Below the pieces are notes generated by a model, which was not told the origin of the DNA, made no database searches, and saw only the letters and a list, made by a program, of their open reading frames with translations. 64,000 bases of DNA from Bacteroidota bacterium (GTDB taxonomy: Bacteria > Bacteroidota > Bacteroidia > Bacteroidales > F082), in NCBI GenBank assembly GCA_020444415.1, contig JAHLLA010000005.1, positions 124,001-188,000 of the forward strand, written 5' to 3'. A program made the position numbers and the translations under genes. This document shows positions 34,184 to 42,007 of the stretch, in pieces. Numbering within the stretch: the first letter of the stretch is position 1; each line of letters begins with the position of its first letter.

Positions 34184-36574
34184 TTATTTTTTAACAATAC
34201 CAATACCCCTTGAAGTATAGTTCACCATAAAGGTGGCAAAGGCTACTACACTGATGGAACTTAGCGGCATAAGGATGGCGGCAATAAGTGGCGATAAGGT
34301 GCCTTGCACCGCGAAATAAATACCCACCACATTATAAAGAAACGAAATCACAAAACTGATTTTAACGATGTTTAATGAAGTTTGGGTGTAATTGATAAAA
34401 CGATCAATAATACTGAATTTTGATGATTCAATGATTCCATCGCAAGCTGGTGAAAAACTGTAAATATCATCCGCAATGGTCAATCCAACATCACTTTGCA
34501 TCAATGCACCTGCATCATTCAAGCCATCACCCACCATCAGTACTTTTCTACCTTCTTTTTTCAGCTTTTTTACAAAAGTCATTTTATCTGTCGGACTTTG
34601 GTTGAAAAACAGTTTCGTTTCAGAACCAAAAACCGGGCTTAAGTTCTTTTTTTCAGCTTCATTATCACCTGATAAAAGAAAAAGCTGGTAATTGTTTTTC
34701 AGGTTATCAATTACCTGCTTTAAACCATCGCGGTAACGGTTTTCAATTTTGAAGTAGCCTTTAATGTGCTGGTCAATAAAAACATACACGTTGGTAGAAC
34801 CCACATCCAAATCATCTTTTCCAGTGACGAATTTTTTAGAGCCGATATTGACCCGTTTGCCACTCACCAAACCGGTGGTGCCCATGGCAGGAATTTCCTT
34901 GAAATCTTCTACCTCAAAGTATTCTGTTGACGGGATGGCATCTTTGATCGTGGCACTCAAGGGGTGGCTTGAGTTGGCAGCGAGTGATTTAATCATGATC
35001 TGTTCTTCTTCACTCAAGGTATCACCTACAAATTTGGCATCCATGGAACGGGAATGGGTTAACGTGCCGGTTTTGTCAAAAACGATGGTGTCAATCTTGT
35101 GCAAATCCTCAATTACCTGTGTGTTTTTAATATAAAATCCCTTTCGCCCGAATGCCCGCATGGTACTTCCAAAAGTGAAAGGAACCGTCAGTGCCAGTGC
35201 GCAGGGGCAGGCAATAATTAGTACAGAAGTAAATGCGAAAACAGCCAGTGACGGATCATTAAAGAGCCAGTAAACAGCTGCAATTGTGGCGATAAGAAGA
35301 ATAATAACCGTAAAATATTCACTTACCTTATTAATAAGTGTATCGAGGCCTGAGTTGACCGTGGTTTTTTTATTGTCCTGGTTCCAAAGTTGGGTCAGGT
35401 AACTCTGTTCCACTTCATGTATTACCTCCAGTTGAATAATGCCGCCTACCTGTCGGCCGCCTGCAAAGATCAGTTCGCCTGCTTTTTTGGGTGTCGGGAT
35501 GGATTCTCCGGTTACGAATGAATAATCGATATTGGCATGATCGCTGAGCAATTTCGCATCAGCAGGAATCAATTCCTGGTTGCGGATCAAGATTCTATCA
35601 CCCGTTGTGATCTTTTGAAGCGGTGTGCTCTCCTCTTTGTCGTTAATTAATTTGGTAACCGCTACCGGGAAATATGATTTATAATCGCGTTCAAAGGATA
35701 ATGCCTGATAGGTTTTCCCCTGGTACCACTTTCCAATAAGCAGCAAAAAAACAAGCCCGACCAGCGAATCCAAAAAACCGATGCCACTTCCGGTAATTAT
35801 TTCGTAAGTGCTTTGAATGAACAAAGTGAAAATCCCAAGTGTGATCGGGACATCAATATTGATCATCTTATGCTTTAAGCCTTTATATGCTGATAAATAG
35901 TAATCGCTGGCGCTGTAAAAAACTACGGGTAATGAGAGTATAAAACTCAACCACCCGAAATAGCGCATGAATTCTTTTTCAAGCAGTTCGCCCCCCGGTA
36001 AATATTCAGGGAAATTATACAGCATCACGTTTAACAAACTGAAACCTGCCACACCAATTTTTAATAGCAAGTCACGTGAGGCTTTAGTACTACTGCTGGT
36101 ATCCAACTGGTCTAAGCTGATTTCAGGGATATAATGAATTGAAACCAGCATTTCAACCAATTGCCTTAAACTGATCTCCTGGTCTTTGAATGTTATACTG
36201 ACTGTTTTATTTGGAAAATTCACACCTGATTGAATGATGCCAGGGTTTAAAGTAGACAGGTTTTCCAATAGCCAGATACAGGATGCACAATGAATTGTTG
36301 GAATAAAAAGGTTTACTTTACTGATCCCACTGTCAGAAAAACTGAGTATTTTTTCCCTGATTTCATCCAGGTCAAGATAGGCATATTTGTCGCCGACATC
36401 CGTTTGCTCCACCTTAATGCCCGACATGGGCTCGATTTCATAATATTTATCCAGCTTTTTTACGTTCAGGATTTCGTAAACCGTTTTGCAGCCATAACAG
36501 CAAAAGGGTTTTTCGTCCCACATAACCGGATGTTTTCCGCAATCTTCTCCACAATGCACACATTTAACACCCAT
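34184..36574 (-). CDS. ccoI: CcoI/FixI copper-transporting P-type ATPase
   Basis: A P1B-type ATPase of 796 residues that exports copper for the cbb3 enzyme. The order is: a cysteine-rich N-terminal metal-binding segment (CVHCGEDCGKHP...CCYGCKTVYEIL), a heavy-metal-associated domain with HCASC, eight membrane helices with the CPC motif (ACPCALALTVPF), phosphorylation site DKTGTLT and hinge GDGLNDAGAL. An ATG is used, 26 bases after the DUF3365 stop. CcoI-type rather than CopA-type is indicated by the N-terminal cysteine segment and the neighbouring ccoS. Confidence 0.94.
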   Translation of the reverse strand: MGVKCVHCGEDCGKHPVMWDEKPFCCYGCKTVYEILNVKKLDKYYEIEPMSGIKVEQTDVGDKYAYLDLDEIREKILSFSDSGISKVNLFIPTIHCASCIWLLENLSTLNPGIIQSGVNFPNKTVSITFKDQEISLRQLVEMLVSIHYIPEISLDQLDTSSSTKASRDLLLKIGVAGFSLLNVMLYNFPEYLPGGELLEKEFMRYFGWLSFILSLPVVFYSASDYYLSAYKGLKHKMINIDVPITLGIFTLFIQSTYEIITGSGIGFLDSLVGLVFLLLIGKWYQGKTYQALSFERDYKSYFPVAVTKLINDKEESTPLQKITTGDRILIRNQELIPADAKLLSDHANIDYSFVTGESIPTPKKAGELIFAGGRQVGGIIQLEVIHEVEQSYLTQLWNQDNKKTTVNSGLDTLINKVSEYFTVIILLIATIAAVYWLFNDPSLAVFAFTSVLIIACPCALALTVPFTFGSTMRAFGRKGFYIKNTQVIEDLHKIDTIVFDKTGTLTHSRSMDAKFVGDTLSEEEQIMIKSLAANSSHPLSATIKDAIPSTEYFEVEDFKEIPAMGTTGLVSGKRVNIGSKKFVTGKDDLDVGSTNVYVFIDQHIKGYFKIENRYRDGLKQVIDNLKNNYQLFLLSGDNEAEKKNLSPVFGSETKLFFNQSPTDKMTFVKKLKKEGRKVLMVGDGLNDAGALMQSDVGLTIADDIYSFSPACDGIIESSKFSIIDRFINYTQTSLNIVKISFVISFLYNVVGIYFAVQGTLSPLIAAILMPLSSISVVAFATFMVNYTSRGIGIVKK

Positions 36575-36600
36575 TTTAATCGCTGTTGAGTAATGAAATA

Positions 36601-37242
36601 TTAGTGAACTTTCATTTCAGTAAAAGTAATGGCCCACATGCCTCTTAACTGTCCCTCATTAAATCCCGTTGCTTTATCCTGCGGGTATAAATTCTGAATA
36701 GTATCAGCTAATTCAGAAGGAACGGTTTTTCCCACTTCACCATGACAGTTCAGGCAAAGTGCAGCTGTAAGAATGGGGTTATAATACACGGGATTTCCAT
36801 CGGCATTGCTTCGTATTACGGGATTCAGTTCCTGGCCTTTCTCTAATTCAGCAGCATAAGACTGAAGTAGTTCCTTTTCAGTTACATCAGGTATGTTTAA
36901 AGGATTGCGGTATTTCGTGGCGAGCCTTCTTATTTGAACCGATTCAGACTGAGCAACAGAATCGGTAATTGGAATGGCTTCCACATTACAGAAACTGATG
37001 GCGTATTCCAGGCCACCTTCTTTTATTGCATTTTGCAAGGATTTTTGGAGTGATTTACCAGCCAGTTTCGCAATTTTGCCACCTCTTTCAAGCAATGCCG
37101 TTTGAAGTGAATCATTCAGTGCGATTTCATGCTGTTTTGCCGGGTTGTCCGTATTTTCCGTTTTTGATGGCTGATTCTCACAGCCAGCTATAAAAAAGAA
37201 AACGAAAATGCCCAGGATGGTTTTTAGGATTATTGATTTCAT
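36601..37242 (-). CDS. DUF3365 haem-binding lipoprotein
   Basis: A protein of 213 residues. The signal MKSIILKTILGIFVFFFIAGC has a lipobox ending AGC, so the protein is probably a lipoprotein. The rest matches DUF3365 (Tll0287-like): AISFCNVEAIPITDSVA and, near the end, a c-type haem motif LCLNCHGEVG. Such proteins are c-haem redox proteins or sensors. It lies directly between an FKBP gene and ccoI, so a role with the oxidase is plausible but unproven. Confidence 0.82.
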   Translation of the reverse strand: MKSIILKTILGIFVFFFIAGCENQPSKTENTDNPAKQHEIALNDSLQTALLERGGKIAKLAGKSLQKSLQNAIKEGGLEYAISFCNVEAIPITDSVAQSESVQIRRLATKYRNPLNIPDVTEKELLQSYAAELEKGQELNPVIRSNADGNPVYYNPILTAALCLNCHGEVGKTVPSELADTIQNLYPQDKATGFNEGQLRGMWAITFTEMKVH

Positions 37243-37251
37243 GACATGTGA

Positions 37252-37695
37252 TTATTTAACTTCAACTATTTTTCCGATAAAATGCAGGTTTTGTCCGGCC
37301 AGGGGATGATTAAAATTCATAGTTACAGCCTTCTCCTGCACTTTCATAATTTTACCAAGATGCTTGTTTCCTTCGTTGTCAGTCATCGGAATGATATTTC
37401 CCACCTGGATCATCTTTTCATCAACTTTTCCATCTACTTCAAAAGTATCCAGTGGAATATCAAAAATGGCATAAGTATCAACAGGACCGTAGGCGTTGTT
37501 GACATCAATTACAAAATCGAATTCATCACCAGCGGATAAACCTGTTAAATTCTTTTCAAAATCGGGAATGAGTTGTTGGTTGCCAAATGTGAATTTGGCT
37601 GGATGTTCGTCTGTGGTTGATTCTATTATATCTCCGTTGTCGGCATTCAGAAGTTTATACTGTACGATAGCTGTTTTACCGGATTCAATTTTCAT
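37252..37695 (-). CDS. FKBP-type peptidyl-prolyl isomerase (SlyD-like)
   Basis: A 147-residue single FKBP domain protein with the inserted-in-flap arrangement of SlyD: KTAIVQYKLLNADNGDIIES at the start, FGNQQLIPDFEKNLTGLSAG in the binding pocket, and FNHPLAGQNLHFIGKIVEV at the end. There is no signal peptide, so it is cytoplasmic, and there is no His-rich metal tail as in E. coli SlyD. It is the first gene of the likely cbb3 operon, 9 bases before the DUF3365 gene. Confidence 0.88.
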   Translation of the reverse strand: MKIESGKTAIVQYKLLNADNGDIIESTTDEHPAKFTFGNQQLIPDFEKNLTGLSAGDEFDFVIDVNNAYGPVDTYAIFDIPLDTFEVDGKVDEKMIQVGNIIPMTDNEGNKHLGKIMKVQEKAVTMNFNHPLAGQNLHFIGKIVEVK

Positions 37696-37759
37696 AAAGT
37701 CATGTTATTCTATCGCAAAAATAAGATTTATTACTTGGTTTTGCCAAACATACATGGGT

Positions 37760-38236
37760 TTAAACCAATCCTGCTACGAAGTAATATATAACTACCAGTG
37801 TGTAGATTAATTTCATAAATGTCCCCGCTATGAAACCGATAAAAGAACCAAATGCTGCTTTTAGCGCTTTGTCAGAACGACTTCCGGCCAGCATTTCACC
37901 GATGAAAGCACCCACAAAAGGCCCAATAATGATACCGATGCCGGGCAGGAAAAAGATTCCGGCAATTAACCCAATAATACTGCCAATGACACCTGCCCTT
38001 GTGCCTCCAAACTTTTTAGTCCCGTAAACGGGAATCAGATAGTCGATAACAGTGATGACCGCGGCAATGATCCCCATGGTGATAAGCGCTTCAGACGATA
38101 TTATAAAGTGTTCGCTTAACAAACAAATCAATAAGCCGATATATGATGTTACAGGGCCGGGTATACCTGGGAATATGGCGCCAATAAGTCCGCTCAGAAT
38201 GATAATGGCACCAAGGATCAACCAGAAAATTTCCAT
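37760..38236 (-). CDS. DUF456 membrane protein
   Basis: A 158-residue hydrophobic protein with four or five membrane segments and the glycine-rich signature of DUF456 (SGLIGAIFPGIPGPVTSYIG, GPFVGAFIGEMLAG). Function is unknown. It precedes the FKBP gene by 64 bases and faces away from the sigma-factor gene, so it may be the first gene of that transcript or independent. Confidence 0.8.
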   Translation of the reverse strand: MEIFWLILGAIIILSGLIGAIFPGIPGPVTSYIGLLICLLSEHFIISSEALITMGIIAAVITVIDYLIPVYGTKKFGGTRAGVIGSIIGLIAGIFFLPGIGIIIGPFVGAFIGEMLAGSRSDKALKAAFGSFIGFIAGTFMKLIYTLVVIYYFVAGLV

Positions 38237-38390
38237 CTTAATAAGTTTTTACAAAAATAAGTAAGTGTTTGTTTTATTCCATTAATATGTATTCAGCTTA
38301 AATAATTCGATTAATTTTATGTTTCCGGTAACAAATCAAATTACGTTACGTCATTAGACTAAACACCTGGCATTGGTGGAAATTAAAAAC

Positions 38391-38972
38391 ATGTATACAG
38401 AAGTGAATCAGAAGTTGGTTGACGGATGCAGGAAAAACAAACGTTCTGCACAGATCAGGATTTATGAACTCTACTATAAAGCCATGTACAATACCAGTTT
38501 ACGCATATTGAATAACCGGGAGGAAGCTGAAGACATCATGCAGGAAGCTTTTTTGGATGCTTTTAAGAAAATTGACCTGTATAAAGGAACAGGCAGTTTT
38601 GGCGCATGGCTGAAAAGAATTGTGGTGAATAAATCGATTGATCATTTACGTGCTAAAAAGGATACATTAAGTCTCGAAGAAGAAATCATAGCCGCAGAAG
38701 ATGTTGAGGATACGACAATTGAAGATGAAGCATATGTGAGCAACACTTTTACCAGACTGGAAGAGATAAGAGAAGCCATAGATAATTTAGATGCACACCA
38801 TAAAATCGTCATTTCGTTGCATCTCCTGGAAGGATATGATCACCAGGAAATAGCGCAGATTTTACATACTTCTCACAACAATGCAAGGGCAAGGTATTTC
38901 AGGGCGAAGAAAAAATTGCTGGAAGAGATCATTCGTTCTGGTGATGCTTATCTCAAATCTTTAACAAACTAA
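38391..38972 (+). CDS. ECF-type RNA polymerase sigma factor
   Basis: A sigma-70 family protein of 193 residues. Region 2 contains LRILNNREEAEDIMQEAFLD and region 4 contains HHKIVISLHLLEGYDHQEIA, followed by the helix-turn-helix ILHTSHNNARARYFRAKKKL. ECF factors of this kind in Bacteroidota are released by a membrane anti-sigma in response to envelope signals. I use the ATG at 38391 (MYTEVNQKLVDGC); GTG at 38376 and TTG at 38373 are possible. The next gene is 9 bases downstream and encodes the likely anti-sigma. Confidence 0.9.
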   Translation: MYTEVNQKLVDGCRKNKRSAQIRIYELYYKAMYNTSLRILNNREEAEDIMQEAFLDAFKKIDLYKGTGSFGAWLKRIVVNKSIDHLRAKKDTLSLEEEIIAAEDVEDTTIEDEAYVSNTFTRLEEIREAIDNLDAHHKIVISLHLLEGYDHQEIAQILHTSHNNARARYFRAKKKLLEEIIRSGDAYLKSLTN

Positions 38973-38981
38973 AAAAGGAAC

Positions 38982-39524
38982 ATGTCAAAACTCGAAAAAA
39001 AAATAAAAGAGGAAAGGAAATATTTTGATCCGCATGAACCAACACCGGGTCACAGGGAAAAATTTATTGATTTGCTTGATGCAGAACCTGAATTGCAACA
39101 AACCAAAAGCATCGGAAATATTTGGCTGAAAATAGCGGCAACAATGCTTATTTTAATTTCAATAGGGGCAGTTGCATTTAACTTTATCACCGAAAGCAAA
39201 TCAAATGCACAAAACGTGCTGTTGATCGAATACAATGAAGATTTCCAATCTGTACTTACATATTACGATGAAAAGGCAGCCAGTAAAATGCAGGAGATTG
39301 AAAAGTTATCACCTGATGATGAACAGGCATACCGGGTGAAAAAAGCGGTACAACAACAGTTTGAAGATTTGGATATCAGTATAGCAGCCATTGAGAAGGA
39401 TTATCAAAAGAATCCTGAGAATGAAAAACTAAAAGCAGCCATGATCAACAGCAAACGGAACAAAGTAAAAGTGATGGATCAGGTTATACAACAATTAAAT
39501 ATGGCCAACCATCAATTATTCTAA
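38982..39524 (+). CDS. Putative anti-sigma factor, single-pass membrane protein
   Basis: A protein of 180 residues with a cytoplasmic N-terminus that carries the Bacteroidota anti-sigma pattern (YFDPHEPTPGHREKFIDLLD), one membrane helix (IAATMLILISIGAVAFNFI, about residues 50-68) and an extracytoplasmic helical domain of about 110 residues. It lies 9 bases after the ECF sigma gene with a good Shine-Dalgarno (AAAAAAGGAA) before the ATG. Zinc-type anti-sigma residues (HxxxCxxC) are absent. The call is inferred from topology and linkage. Confidence 0.7.
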   Translation: MSKLEKKIKEERKYFDPHEPTPGHREKFIDLLDAEPELQQTKSIGNIWLKIAATMLILISIGAVAFNFITESKSNAQNVLLIEYNEDFQSVLTYYDEKAASKMQEIEKLSPDDEQAYRVKKAVQQQFEDLDISIAAIEKDYQKNPENEKLKAAMINSKRNKVKVMDQVIQQLNMANHQLF

Positions 39525-39553
39525 AGAACTATGAACCTTAAATTAAAATTAAA

Positions 39554-40615
39554 ATGACAAAAAAAATGAGAATCGCAATCATGACGTTTGTAATCCTGTT
39601 CGCAGGAATGGGTTATACTCAAGCCAAAGGGGATACAGAAAAAGTGTTGTACAATAATACTTTCGCTGTCAACGACAATGCTTTGTTAAGCGTATCCCAT
39701 GAAATGGGCAATGTAAGCTGTAAGAACTGGGATAAAAATGAGATTTCAGTACAAATAACAGCAAATGCAGAAACAAATGACCCCGAAAAAGCGGCAAAGG
39801 CTTTTGAACAGGTAACGTTTAATGTATCCGGAAACAGGGATGCAGTAACTGTAGTATGTAAATTAAAAAGCAAAAAAAATGGTGGCAGAAACGTTAACCC
39901 GAATGTGGAGTTGATAATATTTATGCCTAAATCTGTCCGGCTTGATTTTGAACACAAATTTGGTAATGCCTATCTTGAAAAAGCTTCGGGGCAGAGCAAT
40001 GTTAGCAGTTCGTATGGTAACATACAACTTTCATCATTGAACCATCCTGAAAGTAAATTTGAATTAAACTTTGGTGAAGGGTCACTTGGCTTTTTTGCAG
40101 GAAATTCTATTGACATCAACTATTCTTCATTCGAATTAGGTGCTGCAGGTAATACATCAATAAAATCAGCGTATTCAGACATTGAAGCCGGTGAAATAGA
40201 AATTGTAAACCTCAAGTTGGAAGGGGGTAGCCTGGAAATTGGAAAAGCAGAAATCTTAAAAGGAACATCGAAGTTTTCAAGTTTAGAAATCGCATTTCTG
40301 AATGAAATACTCGAAATTGAATCATCCTACGGAAGCGTTGAGGTCGCTTATATGCCGGCCACATTTTCTGAGGTTATTATTAATAATAGTTACGGGTCTA
40401 CATCGGTAGGGATTGATAAAGCAGCAACATATAAACTGAATGGAACCGCCACACATTGCGAAATTGATTATCCCGACGATATGGCCAATTTTACAGAAAG
40501 AATTAATACAAATTTTAAAACCACCCTTGTAGGTGTGATTGGCAAGGGCAAAGAAGCCCAATCGAGGGTAACGATAAATAGCAGTTTTGGTGGAACGAGT
40601 TTAAAAGCAAAATAG
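39554..40615 (+). CDS. Secreted DUF4097-like beta-solenoid protein
   Basis: A signal peptide (MRIAIMTFVILFAGMGYTQA) is followed by about 330 residues rich in short beta strands, with recurring SSYGNIQ, INYSSFEL and NNSYGSTSV turns. This is the pattern of DUF4097-type proteins related to the DUF2807 adhesin fold, so a right-handed beta-solenoid is likely. Function is unknown. It is third in the sigma-factor operon, 29 bases after the anti-sigma gene, and its product is a probable sigma target or envelope component. Confidence 0.7.
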   Translation: MTKKMRIAIMTFVILFAGMGYTQAKGDTEKVLYNNTFAVNDNALLSVSHEMGNVSCKNWDKNEISVQITANAETNDPEKAAKAFEQVTFNVSGNRDAVTVVCKLKSKKNGGRNVNPNVELIIFMPKSVRLDFEHKFGNAYLEKASGQSNVSSSYGNIQLSSLNHPESKFELNFGEGSLGFFAGNSIDINYSSFELGAAGNTSIKSAYSDIEAGEIEIVNLKLEGGSLEIGKAEILKGTSKFSSLEIAFLNEILEIESSYGSVEVAYMPATFSEVIINNSYGSTSVGIDKAATYKLNGTATHCEIDYPDDMANFTERINTNFKTTLVGVIGKGKEAQSRVTINSSFGGTSLKAK

Positions 40616-40636
40616 AATCATTTAAAAAATAAAATC

Positions 40637-41437
40637 ATGAAAAGTATTATTACAATTTTAACAGGAATCTTCGTCGTTATATCATTGAATATGCAGGCAC
40701 AAATAAGCCAGGAAAGACAGGTGGGAGATTTTACAGGAATACACCAGTCGACATCTGCCGACGTATTTATTACGAGTGGCAATGCTAATACAGTAAAAGT
40801 AAAAGCTGACGAACATGTGATAGATAAACTAACAACGAAAGTCGAAAATGGGATATTGCTAATTGGAACGGAGGGAAATTTTAGAAATGTAAGGGTGCTG
40901 GAGGTATATATAACCATGAAAAGATTGGATTATATTAAAAACTCAGGCAGCGGAGATATTAGTTGCAGAGGTAATATGCCTGGAAACGATGTAAAAATTT
41001 CCATCAACGGTTCAGGAGATATGGAAGCAGATTTAGAGGCAAATAATCTGGAAATCAGTATTTCAGGCTCGGGAGATGTTGAACTGTCAGGTGTCAGGGG
41101 GGATTTTAGCCTTTCGGTTTCCGGTTCAGGAGATGTGGACGCAGGAGCATTGCAACTGGAAGACTGTAAAGTATCCGTGCAGGGTTCTGGTGATGTGCAG
41201 TTAAAAGGTGCTGCAACTTCACTTGTAATTAAGCAAAACGGCTCGGGAGATGTAAATGCTTATGGCCTGAAAGCCGTGGATGTTGAAGTAAACAACAGTG
41301 GATCGGGCGACATAGTGGTTCAGGCAGTAAATAGCTTACGGGCACTGATAAATGGCTCAGGAGATCTTACTTATCATGGCGCACCTGAAAAAGTGGATGT
41401 GATGGCAAATGGTTCTGGTGAAATTTACAGGAAATAG
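40637..41437 (+). CDS. DUF2807 (head GIN domain) secreted protein with GSGD repeats
   Basis: A 266-residue protein with a signal peptide (MKSIITILTGIFVVISLNMQA) and a DUF2807 domain. From about residue 98 it has nine G-S-G-[DE] motifs about 18-20 residues apart (for example NSGSGDISC, INGSGDMEAD, VQGSGDVQLKG, ANGSGEIY), each in a turn between beta strands, which predicts a right-handed beta-solenoid with an aligned Asp ladder. The role is unknown. It is the fourth gene of the ECF operon and 21 bases after the DUF4097-like gene. Confidence 0.85.
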   Translation: MKSIITILTGIFVVISLNMQAQISQERQVGDFTGIHQSTSADVFITSGNANTVKVKADEHVIDKLTTKVENGILLIGTEGNFRNVRVLEVYITMKRLDYIKNSGSGDISCRGNMPGNDVKISINGSGDMEADLEANNLEISISGSGDVELSGVRGDFSLSVSGSGDVDAGALQLEDCKVSVQGSGDVQLKGAATSLVIKQNGSGDVNAYGLKAVDVEVNNSGSGDIVVQAVNSLRALINGSGDLTYHGAPEKVDVMANGSGEIYRK

Positions 41438-41443
41438 AAGGCA

Positions 41444-41475
41444 TAAAAAAACCCGGCTTTTTAAATAAGCCGGGT
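41444..41475 (-). terminator. Terminator-like stem-loop with minus-strand T run
   Basis: The arms ACCCGGCTT (41451-41459) and AAGCCGGGT (41467-41475) form a 9-bp stem. On the minus strand the stem is followed by TTTTTTT. It lies 14 bases after the stop of the plus-strand DUF2807 gene, but no T run follows on that strand, so its canonical use would be ending a minus-strand transcript. Confidence 0.7.
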
Positions 41476-41606
41476 ATAGGCAATGGCAAATCATTTTCTT
41501 AGGAATGGGCACCATTAGTAATTAATTGAGCTTTTATCAGGAGCTCTTCTCTGGGAGCGTAGTATGATTTGCATTACAGGGGTTTTTGTATATCACATTT
41601 TAATGG
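41444..41606 (-). ncRNA. Candidate structured small RNA (multi-branched)
   Basis: On either strand 41482-41494 (AATGGCAAATCAT) pairs with 41564-41575 (ATGATTTGCATT) through 12 base pairs with one bulge. Inside it are two hairpins: AATGG/CCATT with a 3-base loop (41504-41516) and GAGCT/AGCTC (41528-41546). On the minus strand this fold is followed by the 41444-41475 hairpin and a T run. The 5' end is a guess based on a CAAATTTG (one mismatch to TAnnTTTG) near 41610. No known family recognised. Confidence 0.35.
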
Positions 41607-41708
41607 AACAAATTTGAGAAACTATTTTTTAAAATTATTAATCGTTTTCAGTGGTTTAAAAAAAATAGCTGAATACCACTAGTTATTTTTATCTTCAGGT
41701 TAAAAAAT

Positions 41709-41741
41709 CTCAGCCTGACTTAGAGGTAAAGCCAGGCTGAG
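41709..41741 (-). terminator. Stem-loop downstream of the histidine kinase gene
   Basis: CTCAGCCTG (41709-41717) pairs with CAGGCTGAG (41733-41741), a 9-bp stem with a 15-base loop. On the minus strand ATTTTTTAA follows. It is the first terminator-like structure downstream of the kinase gene, about 265 bases past its stop. Confidence 0.65.
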
Positions 41742-41923
41742 TGACACAAACAAGCGGTTATCAGGGTCCTCTTAAACTGTAGAAGTATTGCAAGGTTTTA
41801 GTTACGGTTAAAGTACTATAGGAACAATATTTCGATTATCATTACCAGTTTCAAATAATACATATTACAGTTTAATCGTATTACAAACATAAAATCCTAA
41901 AGGAAGAAATTTTTAGCCTTATT

Positions 41924-41953
41924 CCGTTATATTATAAAAATGGCTGTATTCAG
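41924..41953 (+). repeat. Left copy of a 30-bp direct repeat bracketing the kinase/regulator locus
   Basis: Aligned without gaps to 45622-45651 it is identical at 24 of 30 positions, with a common core AAAAATGGCTGT[A/T]TTCAG. The two copies are 3.7 kb apart and lie just outside the first and last genes of the locus. Confidence 0.5.
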
Positions 41954-42007
41954 CTATATATTGTGTGAAGCAATACAAAATATTTTCTTAAACGTATGGA
42001 AATCAAA

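Larger units (their letters stand above)
41438..42007. other. 570-bp non-coding stretch with hairpins and inverted repeats
   Basis: No open frame of useful length is seen. The stretch contains a terminator-like hairpin (41444-41475), a multi-branched fold (41482-41575), a second hairpin (41709-41741), a 12-base exact inverted pair ATAGCTGAATAC (41665-41676) with GTATTCAGCTAT (41946-41957), and one of the 30-bp repeats that bracket the kinase locus (41924-41953). Both terminator-like hairpins have their T-run on the minus strand. Confidence 0.7.

Noticed and set aside
40925-41430. Tandem DNA repeat in the DUF2807 gene
   Set aside because: Only the protein GSG[DE] turns recur; the DNA between them is diverse, so it is a protein-fold repeat and not a DNA satellite.
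41665-41957. 12-base exact inverted pair ATAGCTGAATAC / GTATTCAGCTAT as ends of an insertion element
   Set aside because: The copies are only 270 bases apart, enclose no gene and have no target-site duplication, so a mobile element is not supported.
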